64,000 nt of DNA from Acuticoccus kalidii (GTDB taxonomy: Bacteria; Pseudomonadota; Alphaproteobacteria; Rhizobiales; Amorphaceae). Below, piece by piece: positions 43,841-52,447 of the stretch; the first letter of the stretch is position 1, and every line of letters starts with the position of its first letter. The stretch is from the NCBI RefSeq assembly GCF_021556395.1, contig NZ_JAKGCS010000010.1:186001-250000 (forward strand). The letters are read 5' to 3'. The notes below the pieces were generated by a model that did no database searches, had not been told where the DNA came from, and saw nothing but the letters and a program-made list of their open reading frames with translations. The translations under genes and the position numbers were made by a program.

Positions 43841-44869
43841 ATGTACGATAAGCTTTTCCCGACCACTCTCGTCGGAAGCTACCCGCAACCGGCTTGGCTC
43901 GTCGATCACAGCAAGCTGCGGGGTAAGACGCCGCCCCGCGTTCGCGACATGTCGCTCTGGAAGGTCGACGAGGCCGATCTCGTCGAAGCGCAGGACGCGG
44001 CGACGCTCGCCGCCGTGCAGGATCAGGAAGACGTCGGCCTCGACATCGTGACCGACGGCGAGATCCGCCGCGAGAGCTATTCCAACCACCTTGCGACCGC
44101 GCTCGATGGTGTCGACCTTCTCGTTCCTGGCACGCGCACCGACCGGACGGGCCGCACCATCGAAGTGCCGCGCGTCACCGGCCCGATCGCCCGCCGCGAG
44201 AAGGTGATGGCGCGCGACGCGGCATTTCTGCGCAAGGCCACCAAGCGCCTCACCAAGATGACGCTGCCCGGCCCGTTCACCATGACGATGCAGGCCAACA
44301 ACGAATATTATGACGACGAGGAAGCGCTCGCGATGGCTTATGCGGACGTGATCCGCGAGGAGGTCGCCGACGTCTTCGCCGCCGGGATCGACATCGTCCA
44401 GCTCGACGAACCCTATATGCAGGCCAATCCCGAGAAGGCGAAGCAGTTCGCCGTGAAGGCGATCAACCGCGCGCTCGAAGGGGTGAAGGGCCGGACCGCG
44501 ATCCACATGTGTTTCGGCTACGCCTATATCGTCGAGGACAAGCCGGCGGGGTACGCGTTCCTCCGCGAACTCGAGGACTGTGCGGCCGACGAAATCTCGA
44601 TCGAGGTCGCCCAGCCGAAGCTCGACCTTTCCATCATCGACGGGATGAAGAAGAGCTTCCTCATCGGCACGCTGGACCTTGCCCGCAAAGATGCCGAGAG
44701 CGCCGACGAGGTCGCCGCGACGCTGCGCACCGCCGCCCAGCACATCACGCCGAAGCAGATCATCGCGGCGCCGGATTGCGGGCTGAAATATGTCCCGCGC
44801 GAGCTCGGGCTCGCCAAGCTCGCCGCTCTTGTCGATGGCGCCGCGAGGGTTCGGGCCGAGTTCGGCTGA
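43841..44869 (+). CDS. MetE-core (cobalamin-independent methionine synthase II-like) protein
   Basis: A 342-residue protein corresponding to the C-terminal barrel of MetE. The zinc site can be read as HMC (His222, Cys224 in AIHMCFGYAY), Glu255 in ISIEVAQ and Cys313 in APDCGLKY. The N-terminal folate-binding half of MetE is absent, as in core methyltransferases that take methyl from other small donors. ATG 43841 follows AAGGAG and is preferred over 43808. It is on the same strand 96 bases after the deacetylase-like gene and may use the same imported compound. Methyl donor and acceptor are not known. Confidence 0.87.
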   Translation: MYDKLFPTTLVGSYPQPAWLVDHSKLRGKTPPRVRDMSLWKVDEADLVEAQDAATLAAVQDQEDVGLDIVTDGEIRRESYSNHLATALDGVDLLVPGTRTDRTGRTIEVPRVTGPIARREKVMARDAAFLRKATKRLTKMTLPGPFTMTMQANNEYYDDEEALAMAYADVIREEVADVFAAGIDIVQLDEPYMQANPEKAKQFAVKAINRALEGVKGRTAIHMCFGYAYIVEDKPAGYAFLRELEDCAADEISIEVAQPKLDLSIIDGMKKSFLIGTLDLARKDAESADEVAATLRTAAQHITPKQIIAAPDCGLKYVPRELGLAKLAALVDGAARVRAEFG

Positions 44870-44887
44870 TCCCAGCGGGGGCGCGGC

Positions 44888-46216
44888 TCAGGCCGCGTCC
44901 CGTTTCTCGACCTCCGGCGTTTCGGCGCGGGCGCGTTCGATCGCCTCGTGCGGGTCGCCGGTGATGAGGCGGGCAAGGCGCAGATCGCGCGTGTGGATCC
45001 AGAACCAGTTGAGCGCGACGCGAAGGCGCGAGGGCAGGCCGATCAAGAAGTAGATGTGGACGATGCCCCACAGCCACCAGGCGATCGCCCCGCGCAGCTT
45101 GATGCGTCCGAAATCGGCGATCGCGCTGCGCCGCCCGATCTGCGCGAGGCTGCCGGCATGTCTGTAGCGGAACGGCGGAGGGGCCGGTTCGCCGGCAAGG
45201 CGCGCCTTGATGAGGCCCGCCACATAGTGGCCTTCCTGTTTGGCGGCCGGGGCGATGCCGGGAACGGGCGTTCCGTCGGAATCCGAGAGGGTGACGGTGT
45301 CGCCCACCGCGAAGATATCGGGATGGCCGGGCACGGTGAGATCCGCCGCCACCGCGATCCGCCCGGCCCGGTCGGCCTCGACACCGAGCCAACCGGCGGC
45401 GGGTGATGCCCGCACGCCCGCCGCCCAGATGACCGTGCGGGCCGGAAGGTGCCTGTCGGCGAGCCGCACGCCCTCGGCATCGCAATGCGTCACCGGCGAA
45501 TCGAGGATCACCTCGGCGCCCAATGTTTCGAGCGAACGGGCGGCGTAGGCGGATAGGTCCGCGTCATAGCCTTGGAGGATGCGCGGGCCGGCCTCGGCGA
45601 GGATCACGCGGGCGCGCGAAGTCTCGATGAAGCGAAACTCCGCGGGCAGCGTATCGCGCGCCATCTCGGCGATCGTACCGGCGAGCTCCACCCCGGTCGG
45701 CCCACCGCCGACGACCACGAAAGTGAGCCACGCGGCGCGCTCGGCCGGATCGCTCGCGAGTTCGGCCTTCTCGAAGGCGAGAAGGATGCGGCCGCGAATT
45801 TCCGTCGCGTCCTCGATCGTCTTGAGGCCGGGCGCGAACGGCTCCCATTCGTCGTGTCCGAAATAAGCGTGCCGGGCGCCGGTCGCGAGGACGAGCGTGT
45901 CGTAGGGCAGGCGCGCGCCGCTCTCGAGGCGCACCTCGCGTGCGGGCACGTCGACCCCGATCACGGTGTCGAGGCGTGTCGTCGCGTTCTTCTGGTGCCG
46001 CAGGATGTGGCGCAGCGGCCAGGCGATCTCCGACGGCGCGAGCGAGGCCGTCGCCGCCTGGTAGAGGAGCGGCTGGAAGATGTGGTGATTGCGCTGGTCG
46101 ACGAGGGTAACGTCGACCTCCGCCTTCGCGAGGCCGATGACGGCGGCGTGCCCACCAAAGCCGCCGCCGACGACGACGACGCGGTGACGCAACGGGGCGC
46201 CGGGTTGATCGATCAT
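44888..46216 (-). CDS. ndh: type II NADH dehydrogenase (NDH-2)
   Basis: A 442-residue FAD enzyme that oxidises NADH and reduces quinone without pumping protons. It has the FAD-site VVVVGGGFGGHAAVIGLAKA, the NADH-site FVVVGGGPTGVELAGTIAEM, and the C-terminal FAVGDTVTL followed by AAKQEGHYVAGLI. The C-terminal hydrophobic stretch AIAWWLWGIVHIYFLIGLPSRLRVALNWFW should bind it to the membrane. It is convergent with the MetE-like gene. Confidence 0.93.
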   Translation of the reverse strand: MIDQPGAPLRHRVVVVGGGFGGHAAVIGLAKAEVDVTLVDQRNHHIFQPLLYQAATASLAPSEIAWPLRHILRHQKNATTRLDTVIGVDVPAREVRLESGARLPYDTLVLATGARHAYFGHDEWEPFAPGLKTIEDATEIRGRILLAFEKAELASDPAERAAWLTFVVVGGGPTGVELAGTIAEMARDTLPAEFRFIETSRARVILAEAGPRILQGYDADLSAYAARSLETLGAEVILDSPVTHCDAEGVRLADRHLPARTVIWAAGVRASPAAGWLGVEADRAGRIAVAADLTVPGHPDIFAVGDTVTLSDSDGTPVPGIAPAAKQEGHYVAGLIKARLAGEPAPPPFRYRHAGSLAQIGRRSAIADFGRIKLRGAIAWWLWGIVHIYFLIGLPSRLRVALNWFWIHTRDLRLARLITGDPHEAIERARAETPEVEKRDAA

Positions 46217-46306
46217 GTGATCTCCTCCGACCGTTCGCGCGATAACTCCCTTGATATGGGCCGAACGCGCCTTGCTGCCAGGCGCGCCGGTCCCCCTCCG
46301 GCGCGT

Positions 46307-46789
46307 TCAGGGGGTGGTCTGTTGCCGCCCGTCTTCGTCGGTCTCGCCATAGAGGCGGGCATAGCGCTCGGCGAGGGGGTGGAGGAGCGTGCTGATCACC
46401 CAGAAGAGGATGCTGGTCGACAATCCCAGCATCAGAACCCCGTGCGCCGCCGCGAGCGGCCCCAAAATCGCGTGCGGCCCCGTCAGGACGACGTTGCCAT
46501 AGCCGACGGTCGTGAAGCTCGTCAGCGCGAAATAATAGGCGAGCTCCAGCGTGTCGAAGGCGCCGATGAGAACGAAGACGATGCCCCAGACGAGCACTTG
46601 AAGGAGATTGCCGAGGAGGAGGCAGGCGACGACCACGCTCACGAACGCGGTGTCGTGCAGGAAGGTCTTGCGGCCATGAACCCGTCCGTGCGCCCAATGG
46701 AAGAGGCGGAAGAACACGGAGAACAAGGCGCTATAGATCACGGTGCAGCCGGCGATCACGGCAAGGCCGAGAAGGATCATGTCATCCAT
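46307..46789 (-). CDS. potassium channel family protein
   Basis: A 160-residue membrane protein with the selectivity filter TTVGYG (in YFALTSFTTVGYGNVVL). Hydrophobic segments lie at about 3-27, 47-75 and 105-130, with the pore helix between the last two. No cytoplasmic RCK domain is attached. It lies between NDH-2 and an Na+/H+ antiporter, all on one strand, which suggests an ion-homeostasis group. Confidence 0.9.
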   Translation of the reverse strand: MDDMILLGLAVIAGCTVIYSALFSVFFRLFHWAHGRVHGRKTFLHDTAFVSVVVACLLLGNLLQVLVWGIVFVLIGAFDTLELAYYFALTSFTTVGYGNVVLTGPHAILGPLAAAHGVLMLGLSTSILFWVISTLLHPLAERYARLYGETDEDGRQQTTP

Positions 46790-46853
46790 CGATGAGGTTG
46801 GTGGCGCGTCATGCTAGCCATTTTCGTCGCGCGTCGCAGTTGAGACAGAGGTG

Positions 46854-48056
46854 TCAGCCCGGTTTGGGCTCGTGGCCGGCGAGCCAGCGGGCGAGCGGTG
46901 TCGCCGTCGCGCCGTGACAGAGGACGCTGAGGCCGATCGTCACCACGGCGACCTGATTGATCAGTGTCGCCGACTGCGTCACGGCGTCGATCGCCATGAC
47001 GGCGAAGACGATGCTCGCCAGCCCGCGCGGACCGAACCAGCCGACGAAGAGCTTCTCCCGCGTCCCGAGGTCGGTGCCGGAGAGGCTGAGCCAGACCGGC
47101 AGCATCCGCACGACGGTGAGGCTGAGGATCGCGTAGACGACGACCTCGACGCGCAGGTCCGAGAGAACCGGCCCGATCGCCGCGGCGCCGAAGAGCACCC
47201 AGAGCGCGAGGGCGAGCGTATCTCCCAGCCCTTCGGCCGCCTCGATGAGGGGCTCCCTGTGCCGTCCCTCGAGGGCGCCGAAGGCGAGGCCGGCGACGAA
47301 GCAGGCGATGAATCCGCTGCCCCCGATCTGTTGGGCGGAACCGAAACAGGCGAGTGCGAGCGCCGGCACCAGCACCTGACGCCAGCTCACCGAAATCCAG
47401 CCGCGTGCCGAGGCTGCCCCGATCGCACGCACCGCAAGGATGCTGAAGATCAGCCCGATGCCGATGCCGAGCCCGATCTCGCGCGCCGCCACCTGAAGGG
47501 CGAAGAGGCCGACCCCGCGATCGCCGATCGAATCGGTCGCGATGGCGAGGGCGACGAGGAAGAAGGGCACGCAGATCCCATCATTGAGCCCGCTCTCGAC
47601 ATTGAGCGCGGTGCGGATCCGGTTGGGGACGGCCGGATTGGTGACGACCGCCTTGCCGAGGGCGGCGTCCGTCGGACTGAGCGCGATTGCCAGCACGGCG
47701 ATCTCGGCAAGGCCCGCGCCTGGAAACAGAACCCACCCGGCGAGGAAGCCGAGCCCGATCGTCAGCGGCAAGCCGCCGAGGAGGAGGCGCTGCGGCAGGG
47801 AGCGGATCTTCCGCAGCTCCGTCATGTCGGTGTTCGAGGCATCGGTGAAGAGGACGAGGGCGAGCGCGAGCTCGGCGAGGATCCGCAGATCCTCCGCCTC
47901 GATCCCGACCTCGAGGAGGCCGAAACCATATTGGCCGAGCATCAATCCGATCACAGCGAAGAGGACCGCTCCGGCGAAGGGGGTGCGTTCGACCGCATTG
48001 GCGCTCGCGCCATAGACGAGCACGATCAAGGCGAGGACGGTCACCGTTTCATACAT
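46854..48056 (-). CDS. cation:proton antiporter (NhaP/CPA1 type)
   Basis: A 400-residue, about 12-segment antiporter. The segments ALALVLFTDASNTDM, LSPTDAALGKAVVTNPAVP and NVESGLNDGICVPFF are the CPA1 signature helices with the ion-binding ND pair. The protein has no C-terminal regulatory tail. It exchanges Na+ or K+ for H+. Confidence 0.93.
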   Translation of the reverse strand: MYETVTVLALIVLVYGASANAVERTPFAGAVLFAVIGLMLGQYGFGLLEVGIEAEDLRILAELALALVLFTDASNTDMTELRKIRSLPQRLLLGGLPLTIGLGFLAGWVLFPGAGLAEIAVLAIALSPTDAALGKAVVTNPAVPNRIRTALNVESGLNDGICVPFFLVALAIATDSIGDRGVGLFALQVAAREIGLGIGIGLIFSILAVRAIGAASARGWISVSWRQVLVPALALACFGSAQQIGGSGFIACFVAGLAFGALEGRHREPLIEAAEGLGDTLALALWVLFGAAAIGPVLSDLRVEVVVYAILSLTVVRMLPVWLSLSGTDLGTREKLFVGWFGPRGLASIVFAVMAIDAVTQSATLINQVAVVTIGLSVLCHGATATPLARWLAGHEPKPG

Positions 48057-48382
48057 GAGGCCGTGTTCTCCCGATCGCTTTCGTCACGCAGAGCCGCGAT
48101 GGAGTCGGCGTGCCGGCGTGGGGGCGAGGCCGTCCAGGCAACAAGGTTCGATGTCGCCCCGCGATAGTCGGTGATTCGCCGCGCGTCCAATTCTCACAGC
48201 GCAGGTCTGTGCAAAAGGCAACACGCAAAGGTATGGGGAAGATCAGATTGCAACGAAGACGCCGGGAACACAGCGGGAAGACAAGGGAAGGCCACGGTGA
48301 AGCGCATTGCATTAAAGTCTACTGTCGCCGTTGTGCTGCATTTCCTCTAGTCAAGCGAAAAAGGATGCGGTAGCGTCATCAG
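48057..48382. other. non-coding region between antiporter and SH3 protein genes
   Basis: About 325 bases, richer in A/T toward 48200-48380. It should hold the divergent promoters of the antiporter gene and the SH3 gene. I see no gene or RNA. Confidence 0.45.
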
Positions 48383-48700
48383 ATGCTTACGAGCATTCGC
48401 ATAATTGTCGGGGTCGGCCTCGTCCTCGCCGCCACAGCCGCGTGGTCGGATCAGATCGACGCCCTCTCTTTGTCGTCCGACGCCTGGTTGCGCGAGGGCC
48501 CGTCGACGGCTGACCGGCGCATCACCGGCGTCTCCCGCGGGACAGCCGTCCTCGAAATGGCCGATGCCGAAACCCTCGCCGAAGACCTCCGGGACCGTTG
48601 GGTTCAGGTCTACGTCCTCGAAGGACGAGCCGCCGGCCGCGAGGGGTGGATCTGGGGCCGTCTGATCGGCTGCTGCAAAGCCCACGAATGGCTCGACTGA
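48383..48700 (+). CDS. small secreted SH3-like domain protein
   Basis: A 105-residue protein with a signal peptide (MLTSIRIIVGVGLVLAATAAWS) and one bacterial SH3 domain: LSSDAWLREGPSTADRRITGVSRGTAVLEM, then RWVQVYVLEGRAAGREGWIWGRLIG. Such domains bind cell-wall or peptide ligands in the periplasm. It ends with two adjacent Cys (GCCKAHEWLD). It stands alone. Confidence 0.82.
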   Translation: MLTSIRIIVGVGLVLAATAAWSDQIDALSLSSDAWLREGPSTADRRITGVSRGTAVLEMADAETLAEDLRDRWVQVYVLEGRAAGREGWIWGRLIGCCKAHEWLD

Positions 48701-49012
48701 CGGCATGTGAGTCCCCGGTCCGGGAACGTCGTTTGCCAATCTCCACCGCCGCAAATCCAGTCTAGAAACCGCGCGCCGACCCACCGCGCGCCGATGACCT
48801 GCGTCATGGCGTCATCGGCGACGGCCTTCGCCGCGCCGCGCCGCGTGGACCGGCGAACACGCCCGCCTCAACCAGAACGCGCCCGTCCGAATCTCGCTGT
48901 GCGCCGGCCGTGTCCGTCAGGGCGGGCGGGCCATTGGCGCGACCGCCCTCGATCGGCGTCGCCGCGCTGCCGGGCGGGCTGACAGCGGGGCCCACGCGCC
49001 CTATTGTCCACG
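48701..49012. other. non-coding region before the TPP riboswitch
   Basis: About 310 bases, very GC-rich. The thi promoter should lie here. Frames on both strands are open but none looks like a protein. No clear repeat. Confidence 0.4.
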
Positions 49013-49095
49013 GACCGACGGGGGCGTCCGGGCGACCGGGCTGAGAAGCACCCTTGGAACCTGAACCAGATCATGCTGGCGGAGGGAGAGCGGTC
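49013..49095 (+). ncRNA. TPP riboswitch
   Basis: The conserved parts of the thiamine pyrophosphate aptamer can be read in order: closing stem GACCG / CGGTC (49013-49017 with 49091-49095), the pyrimidine-sensor element GGGCTGAGA, ACCC, and the phosphate-sensor element GAACCTGAACCAGATCATG-CTGGCG-GAGGGA. It lies 50 bases before thiM, so it should repress thiM-thiE when TPP is abundant. Confidence 0.93.
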
Positions 49096-49144
49096 GACAG
49101 GATAAGCCCGGTCGCATCCTCGCTTTCCCTCCCTTGGAGGAACG

Positions 49145-49918
49145 ATGACGCCTGGCGAGACCCTCACCGCAATGCGAGCCGCGCGGCCGCTCGCCCACAC
49201 CATCACCAATTATGTCGCGATGAACACCGCGGCGAACGCGCTCCTTGCGGCCGGCGCCTCGCCCGCGATGGTGCACGCGCCGGAAGAAGCCGGCGACTTT
49301 GCCGCAATCGCCGGCGCGCTTTCGGTCAATATCGGGACGCTCTCGCCTTTATGGGTGGCGGGGATGAAGGCCGCGATCGCGGGCGCCAAGGGGGCGGGAC
49401 GGCCCTGGGTGCTCGATCCCGTCGCCCATTTCGCGACCCCCTGGCGGTCCGGCGTAACGCGCGAGCTCCTTGCGGAGCGCCCGACGATCGTGCGCGGCAA
49501 CGCGTCGGAGATCATTGCCCTGTCCGGGGCATCCTCGGCAGGGCGCGGGGTCGATGCCGGCGATGCCGTCGACGCGGCGCGGGAGGCGGCCGAAGCGCTC
49601 GCGCGGGAGACCGGCGGCGTCGTCGCCGTCACGGGCGAGATCGACCTCGTGACGGATGGGGAACGCGCCGTGCGGATCCGCGGCGGGTCGGACCTCATGC
49701 CGATGGTGACGGCGCTCGGCTGCGCCCTGTCGGCCCTCACCGGCGCCTATGCCGCCGTCGCCGGTCCGTTCGATGCCGCGCATGGGGCGTGCTGCCATTT
49801 CGCGGCGGCCGGCGAGATCGCCGAACGGGGCGCCGACGGGCCGGGCACCTTCGCCGTCCGCTTCATCGACGCGCTCGCGAAGGTGACGCCGGCCGACGTC
49901 GAGGGGCGCTCGCAATGA
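49145..49918 (+). CDS. thiM: hydroxyethylthiazole kinase
   Basis: A 257-residue ribokinase-fold enzyme that phosphorylates salvaged 4-methyl-5-(2-hydroxyethyl)thiazole. Segments PLAHTITNYVAMNTAANALLAAGASPAM and MVTALGCALSALTGAY (active-site Cys) are typical. It starts after GGAGGAACG, downstream of the TPP riboswitch, and overlaps thiE by 4 bases. Confidence 0.95.
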   Translation: MTPGETLTAMRAARPLAHTITNYVAMNTAANALLAAGASPAMVHAPEEAGDFAAIAGALSVNIGTLSPLWVAGMKAAIAGAKGAGRPWVLDPVAHFATPWRSGVTRELLAERPTIVRGNASEIIALSGASSAGRGVDAGDAVDAAREAAEALARETGGVVAVTGEIDLVTDGERAVRIRGGSDLMPMVTALGCALSALTGAYAAVAGPFDAAHGACCHFAAAGEIAERGADGPGTFAVRFIDALAKVTPADVEGRSQ

Positions 49919-50544
49919 GGCGCTTCGATCTTTCGGTCTATCTCGTCGCCGATCCGGCCATCTGTTCGCTCGGCCTTCTCGAGGCGGTGCGCGAGGCCGT
50001 GGCGGGCGGCGTCACGATGGTTCAGCTCCGCGACAAGACGGGCTCGACCGCCGAGCGCACCGCCGCGGCGCGCGCGTTGAAGGGGGTGCTCGCCGGCAGC
50101 GGCGTTCCGCTCCTCGTCAACGACGATATCGAGGCGGCGCTCGCGGCGGACGCGGACGGGGTGCATATCGGCCAGGACGACGGCGATCCGCAGACGGTGC
50201 GCGATGCGATCGGGCCTGACCGGATCCTCGGCCTTTCGGTCGAGACGGTGGGCCTCGCCCGCGCCGCCCACCCGGCGGCGGACTATCTCGGCGTCGGCCC
50301 CGTCTTTGCGACGGCGACGAAGCCCGGACATGCGCCGCCGCTCGGCTTTGAAGGACTTGCCGAGATCGTCGCCGCAACGGATCGGCCGACGGTCGCGATC
50401 GGCGGCCTTCAGGCGATCCATGCACCGCGAATCACCGCCGATGGCATAGCCGTCGTCACGGCGATCTGCGCCGCGTCCGATCCGCGCGCGGCGGCGCGGG
50501 AGATCGCCGAGGCGATGGCGCGGGCGCGGGCGCCACGGGCGTGA
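49915..50544 (+). CDS. thiE: thiamine phosphate synthase
   Basis: A 209-residue TIM-barrel enzyme that joins HMP-PP and thiazole phosphate. It has VTMVQLRDKTGSTAER, LLVNDDIEAALAADADGVHIGQDD and YLGVGPVFATATKPGHAPPLG, and then VAIGGLQAI. The start ATG overlaps the thiM stop. No thiD follows, so the pyrimidine kinase must be elsewhere. Confidence 0.95.
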   Translation: MRRFDLSVYLVADPAICSLGLLEAVREAVAGGVTMVQLRDKTGSTAERTAAARALKGVLAGSGVPLLVNDDIEAALAADADGVHIGQDDGDPQTVRDAIGPDRILGLSVETVGLARAAHPAADYLGVGPVFATATKPGHAPPLGFEGLAEIVAATDRPTVAIGGLQAIHAPRITADGIAVVTAICAASDPRAAAREIAEAMARARAPRA

Positions 50545-50770
50545 GCGAAAGGCGGTGCGGATCGCGATCGATTCGCGCCGTCCCGCGTCGCCCGATTCGG
50601 CCGGCGCTCGGGACCGGCAAGGCGAATCGGCGCAAAGCCACGCCTGCAGAGGGGCGATTGCTTGCGGAACGGATTTTGGAAAGACGGCTGTTATATGGGG
50701 TGGGAGCGACCCATTCTCGCCTCCGCTTCAGAGCGGGCTGCGGCGGGCAATGCCTGCAACAGCGAGAAGG

Positions 50771-50845
50771 TGGCTCCCCGGGCCGGATTCGAACCAGCGA
50801 CCAACCGGTTAACAGCCGGTTGCTCTACCACTGAGCTACCGGGGA
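50771..50845 (-). tRNA. tRNA-Asn(GTT)
   Basis: Read on the minus strand: acceptor TCCCCGG / CCGGGGA, D-arm GCTCAGTGGTAGAGC, anticodon stem ACCGG / CCGGT around loop CTGTTAA with anticodon GTT, T-arm CTGG-TTCGAAT-CCGG with encoded CCA. It decodes AAC/AAT. Confidence 0.97.
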
Positions 50846-50909
50846 ATGACGCCGCGGCGTTGGGGCGATATAGCAACGCTCCCTCAGAGACGCAACACCG
50901 GATCGTGAC

Positions 50910-51446
50910 GTGTGTGAATATCCTTTCGTCCTCGTCGTCGGCGGGGCCCGTTCGGGGAAATCTCGATACGCGGAAACCCTGGCTGCCCGCTCCGGCGCGG
51001 CGGTCACCTACCTCGCCACCGCCGGTCCGCCTCGGGACGCGGAGATGGCGGAGCGAATCGCCACCCATCAAGCACGGCGGCCGCCGGAATGGTCGACCCG
51101 CGAGATCACCGTGTCGATCGCCGAGACCGTGCGGCAGGCGCGCGGTGTCCTCCTCGTCGACTGCATGACGCTGTGGCTCACGAATCTCGTCCTCTCGGAG
51201 CGGAATGTCGCAGGGGAGACGGAAACGCTACTCGACGCGATCGCCGCGCGTCAGGCGGCGATCGTCGCGATCAGCAACGAGGTCGGGGAGGGGATCGTGC
51301 CGGCGACGGCGCTCGGACGCGCCTTTCGGGATCAGCAGGGTGTGTTAAACCAACGCTTGGCGAGCGCGGCCTCGACCGTCGTGAAGATGGTCGCGGGCTG
51401 CCCCCTCATCGTGAAACCCACGAGCCAGCCGGAGCTGACTTTATGA
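50910..51446 (+). CDS. cobU: adenosylcobinamide kinase / guanylyltransferase
   Basis: A 178-residue bifunctional enzyme (CobU, called CobP in the aerobic pathway) that activates cobinamide to GDP-cobinamide. It has the P-loop VVGGARSGKSRYAE, the segment VTYLATAGPPRDAEMAERI with the HQARRP motif, LLVDCMTLWLTNLV and ISNEVGEGIVP. The start is GTG 50910. It begins a run of overlapping genes, cobU-cobW-cobN-cobO. Confidence 0.95.
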   Translation: MCEYPFVLVVGGARSGKSRYAETLAARSGAAVTYLATAGPPRDAEMAERIATHQARRPPEWSTREITVSIAETVRQARGVLLVDCMTLWLTNLVLSERNVAGETETLLDAIAARQAAIVAISNEVGEGIVPATALGRAFRDQQGVLNQRLASAASTVVKMVAGCPLIVKPTSQPELTL

Positions 51447-52447
51447 GCCAACGCATTCCCGTCACGATCGTCACCGGTTTTCTCGGGGCGGGGAAGACGA
51501 CGCTGATCAAGCGCCTGATCGAAGAGGCAAACGGCGCGCGTATCGGTCTGATCGTCAACGAGTTCGGCGATCTCGGCTTCGATGGGGCGATGCTGTCCGG
51601 CTGCCTCGATCCCGATTGCGCGGACGATGTCGTCGAGCTCACAAACGGCTGCCTGTGCTGCACCGTGGCGGATGATTTCGTGCCAGCGCTCGAGCAGCTT
51701 CTGAACCGTGCCGACCCGCCCGAGCGCATCGTGATCGAGACCTCGGGCCTCGCGCTTCCCCAGCCGCTGATCGCCGCCTTCGCCTGGCCGAGCGTCAAGC
51801 CGCGCGTCACGGTCGACGCCGTCGTCACCCTCGTCGACGTGCCGGCCGTCGCGGCGGGCCGCTTCGCGCACGATCCGCAAGCCGTCGAGGCGGAGCGCAA
51901 GGCCGACGAATCGCTCGACCATCACACCCCGCTCGAAGAGCTCTTCGAGGACCAGTTGAAGGCCGCCGATCTCGTCGTCCTGTCGAAGACCGGCGATCTC
52001 GACAAGGCGACGATCGAGACCGTCCGCAGCACCGTCGCCGGCGAGATCCGCGCCGGTGTCGCGATCGTCGAAGGGGCGAACGCGACCGTCTTCGGCATCG
52101 GCGCCGCCGCGGAGGACGATCCGAAGGCGCGCGACGGCCATCACGGCCACGACACCGACCACGAGCACGACGATTTCGAAAGCCGCGTCGTGCCCGCCCG
52201 CTTCCCCACAAAGTCGGCGGCGGAGGCGACGCTCGCGCGGCTTGCCGCCGATCCGTCGATCCTGCGCCTCAAAGGGAGCGTTGCGGTGATCGACAAGCCG
52301 GCGCCGCTGTTCGTGCAGGCCGTCGGCCCGCGCGTCGAGACATGGTTCGGCCGGCCCCGTTCCGAGCCGACGGGCCTCGTCGTCATCGGGCTCAGCCCCA
52401 TCGATGACGCGCTTCTGACCGGGCTCGGAGCGCCGAAGGCCGCCTAA
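51443..52447 (+). CDS. cobW: CobW-type GTP-dependent metallochaperone
   Basis: A 334-residue G3E GTPase. It has Walker A TGFLGAGKTTLIKRL, the metal-binding GCLCC motif in ELTNGCLCCTV, and the His-rich loop GHHGHDTDHEHDD (after residue 230). It is thought to deliver cobalt to the CobNST chelatase, which agrees with its place directly before cobN. The start overlaps the cobU stop (ATGA). Confidence 0.95.
   Translation: MSQRIPVTIVTGFLGAGKTTLIKRLIEEANGARIGLIVNEFGDLGFDGAMLSGCLDPDCADDVVELTNGCLCCTVADDFVPALEQLLNRADPPERIVIETSGLALPQPLIAAFAWPSVKPRVTVDAVVTLVDVPAVAAGRFAHDPQAVEAERKADESLDHHTPLEELFEDQLKAADLVVLSKTGDLDKATIETVRSTVAGEIRAGVAIVEGANATVFGIGAAAEDDPKARDGHHGHDTDHEHDDFESRVVPARFPTKSAAEATLARLAADPSILRLKGSVAVIDKPAPLFVQAVGPRVETWFGRPRSEPTGLVVIGLSPIDDALLTGLGAPKAA

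Noticed and set aside
50846-50909. Possible cobalamin riboswitch in front of cobU
   Set aside because: Only 64 bases separate tRNA-Asn from the cobU start, too short for the aptamer, and no B12-box sequence is seen. None was seen before cobQ either.
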